Below the pieces are notes generated by a model, which worked only from the letters and a program-made list of their open reading frames with translations, ran no database searches and was not told the origin of the DNA. A program made the position numbers and the translations under genes. From Fimbriimonadales bacterium (GTDB taxonomy: Bacteria > Armatimonadota > Fimbriimonadia > Fimbriimonadales > GBS-DC), in contig JAOAFW010000054.1 in the NCBI GenBank assembly GCA_026416065.1, forward strand, positions 1 through 7,302: a stretch of DNA of 7,302 nucleotides, in the 5' to 3' direction. Of the stretch, positions 1 to 5,100 are shown in pieces (position 1 is the stretch's first letter; every line of letters begins with the position of its first letter).

Positions 1-336
1 AGCACGCTTTTGCTTTATCCGCTCCCGCAGGTCTTCAGTCGGGTAGGCTGACTCAATCATTTCTCGGACAGATTCGGACTGCTGGCGGCTGGCTTCAAGA
101 TACTTCTCGAAAAGTTGCCGATTTACCGAATAGTGCGCATAGAGACAACATACATCGGCAAGGTTGAGCGTGGGGTAGCTTTGTACTACCTGTTCGGGGG
201 TCTCACCCTGAAGAAAGGCTTCAAGCACAATCTCCAAAGTCACACGCGAGTCGCCCACCCTCACAGCGCCATTCGACTCTATGCGAACAGGCAGCGAGAG
301 CGCAGCAATCTGTTCCAACAATTGCTGGATGGTCAT
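1..336 (-). CDS. DUF433 antitoxin-like protein, C-terminus cut by window edge
   Basis: An open frame of 112 codons on the minus strand starts at the ATG at 336-334 and runs off the left edge without a stop. The ATG is preceded by AGGGTGA at a normal distance (about 7 bases), which supports this start. The first ~70 residues read as a DUF433 domain: a short beta part (RVGDSRVTLEIVLEAFLQGE, residues 26-45) and then a helix-turn-helix-like part (TPEQVVQSYPTLNLADVCCL, residues 46-65). Residues 80-112 form a charged helical tail (ESVREMIESAYPTEDLRERI, residues 88-107) that goes beyond the usual ~75-residue domain. DUF433 proteins are known as VapB-like antitoxins, often encoded next to a DUF5615 PIN-like toxin; any such partner would lie left of this window. 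The gene diverges from the amidohydrolase across 80 bases. Family assignment is confident; the antitoxin role is inference. Confidence 0.85.
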   Translation of the reverse strand, partial: MTIQQLLEQIAALSLPVRIESNGAVRVGDSRVTLEIVLEAFLQGETPEQVVQSYPTLNLADVCCLYAHYSVNRQLFEKYLEASRQQSESVREMIESAYPTEDLRERIKQKRA

Positions 337-382
337 TCAGTAATCACCCTGTGGTATTTTACACCGATATCCCACTTTATGC

Positions 383-388
383 AGGAGG
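383..388 (+). promoter_or_regulatory. AGGAGG motif oddly far (28 nt) from the amidohydrolase start
   Basis: A perfect AGGAGG sits 28 bases before the ATG at 417. No ATG, GTG or TTG in the amidohydrolase frame lies between, and the bases just before the ATG (TTACTGGT) show no other ribosome site. Either it is a chance match, initiation here is SD-independent, or the mRNA folds so as to shorten the gap. Confidence 0.35.
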
Positions 389-416
389 CTCCCCATCTCT
401 AACGAAACTTACTGGT

Positions 417-2006
417 ATGCACCTGATTCACGGCGCGCCGATTTACACCTTCTGGAGCGATTTACCGATTGCCGACGCGATGGTAGTACGGGAGGGACGC
501 ATCCTCGCCGTGGGGTCAAAAGACGACCTCGCGGCGCGCTATCCCGATGCGAAGCGCGTCTCAGTGGATGGCGCGGCAATCGTGCCCGCGTTCAACGACT
601 GCCATATGCATATCCTGCCTCTGGGCATCGACCTCGGCAAAGCCGACTTGCGCGGATGCGCCAGCGTCGCCGAGATTCAGCAGCGATTGCGTGCGTGGAT
701 GGATGCGCACCCGAACGCGGAGTGGGTTCTGGGACGCGCCTATGACCAGAATCTGCTGCCCGACGGCAAACACCTCACACGCCACGACCTGGACGCCGTG
801 TGCGCCGATAAGCCGATTTACCTGAACCATGTGAGCAAACACGGCGCGGCGGCGAACACGCTTGCGCTCAAAATCGCGGGAATCACGCGCGAGACGCCCG
901 ACCCCGACGACGGCGTCATCTTGCGCGATGAGCGGGGTGAACCCACAGGGATCCTGTTGGAGAGCGCAGCCAGCCTCGTGTCCAGACACATCCCCAAACC
1001 GCAGGGCGCAGAGCTGACACAAGCCGTGCATCGCGCCTGTGAAGACTTAGCCCGACGCGGCATTCTGGCAGCAAGCGACGCTTCCACCGGCTGGCACGAC
1101 TTAGAGGCGGAAGTCGCCGCCTACGCGCAGGCGTTAGAGGAGGGCGCGCCCGTGCGGATGACGCTGATGCCCCTGTTCGGCGCAGCGGAGCGCGCTGGCT
1201 GGCTGGACAACGCGGAGCAATCAGGCGAGGCGACCGGATTCAGCCCGCAGCCGTCCTCGCCACACCCCGACCTGCGCTGGGGCGCGGTCAAACTCTTCGC
1301 CGACGGCGCGTTCACCACACGCACCGCCGCACTGCGCCAACCCTACGCCGACACCCCGACAACCGGCGTGCTGATGTACGCGCCTGAAGACCTGATAGAG
1401 CGGATTATAACCGTCCATCGCGCCGGCTGGCAGTGCGCTGTGCATGCGATTGGCGACTACGCCATCGAGCTTGTGTTGCAGGGCTATCGCCGCGCGCTGG
1501 AAGCCTATCCGCGCCCACATCACCGCCACCGAATTGAGCATGCGATGCTGATGGCGGACGACCTGCTAACAGAGATGCAGGCGTTGGGCGTGGTGGTTGT
1601 GCCGCAGCCTGAGTTCCTGTGGTGGCTCACCCGCGCGTACCTGAAAGGCTTGGGCGAGCGCGCCGTGTCGCTGATGCCGTTTCGCAGCTGGCTGCAGGCG
1701 GGCGTGGCGATGGGCTTCAGCTCCGACCAGCCCGTCGTGCCCGGCGACCCGATTCTCGGCTGGCGCGCCGCCGTGACCCGCACCAGCCGCGACGGAACCT
1801 GCCTGAACCCTGAAGAGGGCTTAGACCCCCTCACCGCCCTGCAAATGTTCACGGTTGGCGCGGCGTATGCAACGGGCGACGAAGAAGTGGGAACGCTCGC
1901 CCCAGGTAAACAAGCGCGTTTCATCGTCCTCTCACACCTGCCCGAACAGATTGCCGATGCCGATATGCGGGTGGTTGCTGCCAGCTGGGAACTGCTGCGG
2001 GGGTGA
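417..2006 (+). CDS. YtcJ-type metal-dependent amidohydrolase (Amidohydro_3 family)
   Basis: A 529-residue protein of the usual length for YtcJ-like amidohydrolases (PF07969). These TIM-barrel enzymes hydrolyse C-N bonds in amide or cyclic substrates using bound metal; the substrate here cannot be told from sequence. Metal and active-site motifs are in the family order: HMH at residues 63-65 after a beta-rich N-terminal strand region, KLFADG at 292-297 (Lys292 as probable metal bridge), VHAIGD with His343, RIEHAM with His375, and SSDQP with Asp437. The C-terminal GTLAPGKQARFIVL segment is the usual beta-sandwich closure. All expected ligands are present, so the enzyme is probably active. No signal peptide is visible, so it is likely cytoplasmic. 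The start at 417 is chosen because the protein family begins at about this point (MHLIHGAPIYT). An upstream GTG at 351 is in frame but would add an unrelated 22-residue stretch. The only good Shine-Dalgarno lies 28 bases upstream of 417, too far for normal use. Confidence 0.93.
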   Translation: MHLIHGAPIYTFWSDLPIADAMVVREGRILAVGSKDDLAARYPDAKRVSVDGAAIVPAFNDCHMHILPLGIDLGKADLRGCASVAEIQQRLRAWMDAHPNAEWVLGRAYDQNLLPDGKHLTRHDLDAVCADKPIYLNHVSKHGAAANTLALKIAGITRETPDPDDGVILRDERGEPTGILLESAASLVSRHIPKPQGAELTQAVHRACEDLARRGILAASDASTGWHDLEAEVAAYAQALEEGAPVRMTLMPLFGAAERAGWLDNAEQSGEATGFSPQPSSPHPDLRWGAVKLFADGAFTTRTAALRQPYADTPTTGVLMYAPEDLIERIITVHRAGWQCAVHAIGDYAIELVLQGYRRALEAYPRPHHRHRIEHAMLMADDLLTEMQALGVVVVPQPEFLWWLTRAYLKGLGERAVSLMPFRSWLQAGVAMGFSSDQPVVPGDPILGWRAAVTRTSRDGTCLNPEEGLDPLTALQMFTVGAAYATGDEEVGTLAPGKQARFIVLSHLPEQIADADMRVVAASWELLRG

Positions 2007-2007
2007 A

Positions 2008-2040
2008 GGCGGTATCTTCACCACCCCTTAACATACCGCC
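2008..2040 (+). terminator. Stem-loop just after the amidohydrolase stop
   Basis: GGCGGTAT (2008-2015) and ATACCGCC (2033-2040) are perfect inverted copies separated by a 17-base pyrimidine-rich loop, starting 1 base after the TGA. The stem is only 8 bp and no T-run follows, so intrinsic termination would be weak. It could instead protect the mRNA 3' end or form part of the leader of the next gene, whose ribosome site begins 16 bases later. Confidence 0.35.
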
Positions 2041-2069
2041 GAGTACCCTTCTGCGCGGAGGCAACCGCC

Positions 2070-2951
2070 ATGCGCAGAAACGGGTTTACGCTTATCGAGC
2101 TGCTGGTCGTCATCGCGATTATCGCCATTCTCGCGGCGATTCTGTTCCCTGTCTTTGCTCAGGCGCGTGAGAGCGCACGCAAATCGTCCTGTTTGTCCAA
2201 CGCCCGCCAGATTGGTTTGGCAGGCATGATGTACGCTCAAGATTGGGATGAGATTCTCCCGGAGACCGGGTGGGTCGGTCCCTGCAGTAGTCCCGTGCCC
2301 AACGCGAGCGGCATCTATGCTATCGGCGACGACCATTTCAGCGGGGTGTTCTCATTCCCCATCGCCAGTGCGCCGTATATCAAGAACTGGAACATCTTCC
2401 AGTGTCCCAGTGACCCCGATAAGGGTGGCTTCAACAAGTTCGGCTCCTTCTGCTACGAGGCGCAGCTGCTGGCGGTTCGGATGCCCGGCGCGTATTCGGG
2501 GATGCGTAACGTCGTGAACGCGATGCGTGATGTGTTCCCGCTCTCCTATGCGGGCAACTACTTCCTGAGCCGCACCTACGACCCCGGCTTTGACCGCAAT
2601 ACCTATCGCGGTGAAAAGATGCGCCCGCTGGCGGGCATCAACTTCCCTGCAAACACCTTCTTCATCGCCGATGTGGGGAGCAACATCGCGCCGAACGGCG
2701 TCGCGTTTGCGGCATGGTACATCGCGCCCGGCTACGGCAACAACCAGAACGACGCCCGCTGGCGCAAGGGACGTCGCCACCAGGATGGACGCAACTGGAC
2801 TTTCTGCGACGGGCACGCCAAATTCTACAAAGACCCCTCTTTCCAGAACCCCGACGGCAGTTTCCGTTCCCAGTCGGACATCGTTTACGAGTATCAACAG
2901 CGCGGGATCTACACCTATCCAGAGACGACAGGTCCCGATTACCGCCGATAA
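2070..2951 (+). CDS. Prepilin-like protein with H-X9-DG motif (DUF1559-type)
   Basis: A 293-residue pseudopilin-like protein. The N-terminus is a short basic leader MRRNG, then FTLIELLVVIAIIAILAAI: the class III prepilin signal, with predicted prepilin-peptidase cleavage between Gly5 and Phe6, Glu at mature position +5, and one membrane helix at about residues 6-27. FPVFAQARE and SSCLSNARQIGLAGMMYAQD follow, the standard continuation in this family. Near the C-terminus His237 is followed by exactly nine residues and then Asp247-Gly248 (HQDGRNWTFCDGHAKF), the H-X9-DG signature of prepilin-processing-associated proteins. The middle (Tyr-, Gly- and Asn-rich, with scattered Cys) is a presumed extracytoplasmic globular domain of unknown role. 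The start is fixed by GGAGG at 2057-2061, 8 bases before the ATG. No pilus or secretion machinery genes lie nearby, so it is an orphan member of what is usually a large paralogous family. Its partner and function are unknown. Confidence 0.92.
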   Translation: MRRNGFTLIELLVVIAIIAILAAILFPVFAQARESARKSSCLSNARQIGLAGMMYAQDWDEILPETGWVGPCSSPVPNASGIYAIGDDHFSGVFSFPIASAPYIKNWNIFQCPSDPDKGGFNKFGSFCYEAQLLAVRMPGAYSGMRNVVNAMRDVFPLSYAGNYFLSRTYDPGFDRNTYRGEKMRPLAGINFPANTFFIADVGSNIAPNGVAFAAWYIAPGYGNNQNDARWRKGRRHQDGRNWTFCDGHAKFYKDPSFQNPDGSFRSQSDIVYEYQQRGIYTYPETTGPDYRR

Positions 2952-2975
2952 CCTCAGCACCTCCTCTCGGCAGCA

Positions 2976-3014
2976 GGGGCTGTCTCGCTCTCCGCAACAG
3001 GGCGAGACAGCCCC
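2976..3014. terminator. Strong hairpin between convergent genes, likely bidirectional terminator
   Basis: GGGGCTGTCTCGC (2976-2988) pairs perfectly with GCGAGACAGCCCC (3002-3014) around a 13-base loop, giving a 13-bp GC-rich stem. It lies 24 bases after the prepilin stop and 57 bases beyond the thyX stop, between two genes pointing at each other, so it can serve both. On the plus side the stem is followed by CTATCTGTTTG, a poor T-tract; on the minus side there is none. It is a clear stem-loop, and termination is the likely role. Confidence 0.7.
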
Positions 3015-3071
3015 CTATCTGTTTGCCTGACTCAGCGCACAAGGTTCGCGATGCTTGAGACCACAGTCGAG

Positions 3072-3857
3072 CTATTCCCGCTCCACCAGCTGCCCACGCT
3101 TATACAACTCCCACACGCGGAACACCGAGTTCTTGTGCGGACGGATTTTGCAGTGTTCATCCTCGTTGCGCTTCTCGTCGCAGTAGCCCAGCGGCACGCA
3201 CTTGGGAACCAGCAGCTTACCGAAATAGGGGTCTGCCGCCATCATCTCTTTACGAATAAGTTTGAACATCTGCCGAATTTCCCACTGAGCGAGCGTGCAA
3301 AGGCGCAGCCCTGCCATGTGCATCAGCTGACGCAGGTTCACCGTCATAATCAGATTCGTGGTCACGGCGTTGGGGAAAATGAATCGCGCGTCTTCGGCGG
3401 GGATTCCCTGCTCCAGAAAGCGGTGATAAATCTCCTCGCTGACATCGCGGAAACGTTCGAACTCGTGCAGGGCGTCAGGGTTCGCTTCGATGCTGGGTGG
3501 CGTGACATATTGTGGCTCTTTGTATTTCACATACCGCTGGCTCTGCTGGTCGAACGCGACACCGATTCGGTGGCGCACCAGCTGGTGGCTCAGGGTGCGG
3601 CTCACGCCCGCAATCGCGAAGGTAAAGCTGATATGTTCAATCGTGCTGTGGTGCCCCGACTCCACCACATGCTCGATGAGCTTCATCACGCGCTCGGGGG
3701 GCGTTTTGTCGGAGACGAACTCATCCCAGATTTGCTGGGGCGTCTTCTCACTGTAGCAGGTGCGCGCCGCCAGATAAATCAGCCCCTTGTAGTACCGTCG
3801 GATAATCTCCGGCTCGGGGAACACCAATGAAACTTCCATCCCGCCGCGTTTTGCCAT
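3072..3857 (-). CDS. thyX: Flavin-dependent thymidylate synthase ThyX
   Basis: ThyX makes dTMP from dUMP using methylene-tetrahydrofolate, NAD(P)H and bound FAD; it is a cytoplasmic tetramer in studied homologues. In the 261-residue form the family landmarks are: AARTCYS at 30-36, ESGHHSTIEHISFTF at 66-80, the signature region RHRIGVAFDQQSQRY at 95-109, DARFIFPNAVTTNL at 156-169, and NLRQL followed by RLCTLAQWEIRQM. The signature is one residue longer than the classical RHRxxSxNxxSxRY, although the RHR and SxRY ends are intact. The C-terminus has three Cys (220, 226, 236) that could bind metal. The start is uncertain. ATG 3857 is used here. ATG 3839 (MEVSLVF, 255 aa) matches the usual family start best. 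ATG 3917 adds 20 residues that include an ATA codon and overlap the divergent promoter. None has a well-placed ribosome site; AGGAGG lies 31 bases before 3857. The frame stays open to 4337 opposite the CAP gene, which is not meaningful. Confidence 0.95.
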   Translation of the reverse strand: MAKRGGMEVSLVFPEPEIIRRYYKGLIYLAARTCYSEKTPQQIWDEFVSDKTPPERVMKLIEHVVESGHHSTIEHISFTFAIAGVSRTLSHQLVRHRIGVAFDQQSQRYVKYKEPQYVTPPSIEANPDALHEFERFRDVSEEIYHRFLEQGIPAEDARFIFPNAVTTNLIMTVNLRQLMHMAGLRLCTLAQWEIRQMFKLIRKEMMAADPYFGKLLVPKCVPLGYCDEKRNEDEHCKIRPHKNSVFRVWELYKRGQLVERE

Positions 3858-3888
3858 GACAGCGTAAAGGTTCGCCGTTGCCGCCGCA

Positions 3889-3894
3889 CCTCCT
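3889..3894 (-). promoter_or_regulatory. thyX: AGGAGG motif 31 nt upstream of the thyX ATG at 3857
   Basis: On the minus strand AGGAGG(T) reads from 3894 to 3889, with 31 bases to the ATG at 3857 and 49 to that at 3839. No in-frame ATG, GTG or TTG lies at normal spacing. It may be chance, since it would encode Ala-Gly-Gly if the 3917 start were used. Confidence 0.3.
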
Positions 3895-3905
3895 GCCTTA
3901 ATCGG

Positions 3906-3911
3906 TATAAT
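3906..3911 (+). promoter_or_regulatory. Perfect TATAAT -10 hexamer before the small ORF/CAP pair
   Basis: TATAAT at 3906-3911 matches the sigma-70-type -10 consensus exactly, in an otherwise GC-rich region between divergent genes. With a usual 6-7 base discriminator, transcription would begin near 3918, placing the ATG at 3921 at the very 5' end of the mRNA (leaderless or nearly so). No good -35 stands at 16-18 bases; TTGCCG at 3878-3883 is 22 bases away. Confidence 0.45.
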
Positions 3912-3920
3912 TGGCATGCT

Positions 3921-4052
3921 ATGGCAATTCAGGCGTCTGCGCCCGTGAAAACGAAGCGCACTCGACGAGTGAAACTCCGCGCTGAGCAGGCGGAGGCGGA
4001 GTTGCAGCGGCTGCGCGACGCCCTGCGCGAGCGCGGTATTGAACTGGAGTAG
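3921..4052 (+). CDS. Small basic/coiled-coil protein, 43 aa
   Basis: A short complete frame: ATG at 3921, TAG at 4050-4052. The protein begins MAIQASAPVKTKRTRRVKL (a basic patch) and ends with a charged heptad-like helix AEQAEAELQRLRDALRERGI at residues 21-40. That tail resembles the C-terminal coiled coil seen, from memory, on many Uma2-family nuclease-like proteins, but no nuclease domain is present, so it may be a stand-alone small protein or a relic. The stop is 4 bases before the ATG of the CAP-domain gene, and the CAP gene's ribosome site (GGAG, 4046-4049) overlaps the last codons. Such tight coupling, together with the perfect -10 element just upstream, argues that it is translated. 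Third codon positions are mostly G or C in the second half, as in neighbouring genes. Function is unknown. Confidence 0.6.
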   Translation: MAIQASAPVKTKRTRRVKLRAEQAEAELQRLRDALRERGIELE

Positions 4053-4056
4053 AGCC

Positions 4057-4524
4057 ATGCCCCAGCGACGCCGAGAACCGCAACGAAAGGAGCCAACGGA
4101 GCGCGACCTGCGCGACCTGGAACAGCGCGTGCATCGCCTGATTAATGAGCAGCGCCAGCGGGCGAAACTGCCGCCCCTGACATGGCGCGAGGATGTCGCC
4201 CACGCCGCGCGTGACCACAGCAAAAATATGGCGGAACGCAATTTTTTCGACCATGAAGACCCCCGACTGGGAAATGTCGATAAACGCTTGAACCGTTTCC
4301 GCATTTCGTGGCGCGCCTGCGGCGAGAATATCTTCATGCTGTACGGCTACGAAAACCCCGCGCCGGTTGCCGTGCAAGGCTGGATGAACAGCCCCGGACA
4401 TCGTGCGAACATTCTGTATAACGAGTTTACCCACGCGGGGATCGGCGTCTTCTATCGACGAAGCGACCGGCGGTATTACCTGACCCAGATTTTCATTCGC
4501 CCGTCCGATGGAACTAAGCGCTGA
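4057..4524 (+). CDS. CAP/SCP-domain (YkwD-like) protein without a signal peptide
   Basis: A 155-residue protein made almost wholly of a bacterial CAP domain. Visible motifs are: LINEQRQRAKLPPLTW at 28-43, HSKNMA at 54-59, FFDHEDP at 63-69, CGENIF at 88-93, GWMNSPGHRANIL at 108-120, and THAGIGVFY at 125-133. His54, His66, Glu90, His115 and His126 are candidates for the conserved CAP cavity. CAP proteins are typically exported and act outside the cell, but the exact activity of bacterial YkwD-like members is unsettled. Here the N-terminus (MPQRRREPQRKEPTERD) is highly charged with no hydrophobic stretch, and the frame has a stop at 3970-3972 with no hydrophobic run after it, so no secretion signal was missed. 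The start is set by GGAG 7 bases before the ATG. A TTG at 4039 would overlap the previous gene and add only six residues. It is probably co-translated with the 43-aa gene. Confidence 0.88.
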   Translation: MPQRRREPQRKEPTERDLRDLEQRVHRLINEQRQRAKLPPLTWREDVAHAARDHSKNMAERNFFDHEDPRLGNVDKRLNRFRISWRACGENIFMLYGYENPAPVAVQGWMNSPGHRANILYNEFTHAGIGVFYRRSDRRYYLTQIFIRPSDGTKR

Positions 4525-4533
4525 GCGGTTGGG

Positions 4534-4539
4534 TATCAT
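4534..4539 (+). promoter_or_regulatory. Possible -10 element (TATCAT) for recX-rny
   Basis: TATCAT matches TATAAT in five of six positions and lies 10 bases after the CAP stop codon. A start about 7 bases downstream would fall at 4546-4547, exactly where the palindrome 4547-4566 begins. No good -35 hexamer is visible, so this is tentative. Confidence 0.25.
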
Positions 4540-4546
4540 TTAGTGA

Positions 4547-4566
4547 ATCGCCCTGTGCAGGGCGAT
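4547..4566 (+). promoter_or_regulatory. Palindromic hairpin in the recX leader
   Basis: ATCGCCCT (4547-4554) and AGGGCGAT (4559-4566) form an 8-bp stem closed by GTGC. The 3' arm can alternatively pair: GGCGA (4561-4565) with TCGCC (4571-4575), so two exclusive folds exist. No T-run follows, so it is a weak terminator for the CAP gene. It may be an mRNA 5'-end hairpin or a protein-binding palindrome ahead of recX, whose ribosome site starts at 4595. Confidence 0.4.
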
Positions 4567-4609
4567 ACTGTCGCCGTGAAGCGTCCGTCGTTCTGGAGGC
4601 AGGCGAGCG

Positions 4610-5074
4610 ATGCAGGAGCATTCGGAACGCCTGGCGCAGGCGATTGCGCAGTCGCTGCGCTGGCTTCGTGTACGCGATCTTTCAACTCAGGAACTGGCGC
4701 AGCGATTAGCCGCAAAAGGGTACAACGCGATCGAAACGCGCGAGGCGATTGAATGGCTTTGCGCGGAAGGGTATCTTTCCGATGAGCGTCTGAGCCGACG
4801 CTTAGCAGCGCGTTATACCGAAGAGCAACCCTCGGGTCGCCTGCGCATCGAGCAAGAGTTCGCCCGCCGCGGCTTGAACCCGCCCGTGATCGAGGGCGAT
4901 GAGGAGAGCCGCGCCGTGCGTGCTCTTTTGGAGCGTTTCGGTGAGCCGCCAGAGGGTTCGGAACCGCGCGCAATCGCGCGCTGGTTCCGATTCTTGCTAC
5001 AACGCGGCTTCGAACCTGAAGTCGCCCAAAACGCCCTGCAACGCTGGAACCCGCGCCTGAACGACGAACCGTAG
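4610..5074 (+). CDS. recX: Regulatory protein RecX
   Basis: A 154-residue protein matching the RecX family in length and layout. RecX binds RecA filaments in the cytoplasm and usually damps recombinase activity. The family is built from repeated three-helix units. The first is RDLSTQELAQRLAAKGY (22-38), ending in IEWLCAEGYLSDERL (47-61), the canonical GYL-DE-R motif. Next comes the turn PSGRLRIEQEFARRGLN (74-90), equal to the family's SGxxRIxxELxxRGI. The last helical unit is AIARWFRFLLQRGFEPEVAQ (121-140). Overall similarity to named RecX proteins is moderate, as is normal for this fast-changing family. GGAGG at 4595-4599, 10 bases before the ATG, supports the start. rny follows after 26 bases with no terminator between, so one transcript is likely. 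recA, a frequent neighbour of recX, is not in this window. Confidence 0.87.
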   Translation: MQEHSERLAQAIAQSLRWLRVRDLSTQELAQRLAAKGYNAIETREAIEWLCAEGYLSDERLSRRLAARYTEEQPSGRLRIEQEFARRGLNPPVIEGDEESRAVRALLERFGEPPEGSEPRAIARWFRFLLQRGFEPEVAQNALQRWNPRLNDEP

Positions 5075-5100
5075 TCCCAATACGCTCAAGGAGGTTTCTT

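Noticed and set aside
115..402. A 95-codon plus-strand open frame at the left end
   Set aside because: It lies opposite the DUF433 gene, which has a recognisable domain and a ribosome site; this frame shows no family pattern.
351..416. GTG at 351 as the amidohydrolase start
   Set aside because: The extra 22 residues are unlike the family's N-terminus and no ribosome site precedes the GTG.
3051..3830. A 259-codon plus-strand open frame across thyX
   Set aside because: It is the complement of thyX, whose motifs are unmistakable; the plus frame is His/Arg/Leu-rich with no domain.
3858..4337. Upstream extension of the thyX frame to 421 residues
   Set aside because: The added part is antisense to the CAP gene and the 43-aa gene and has Arg/Ser-rich shadow composition.
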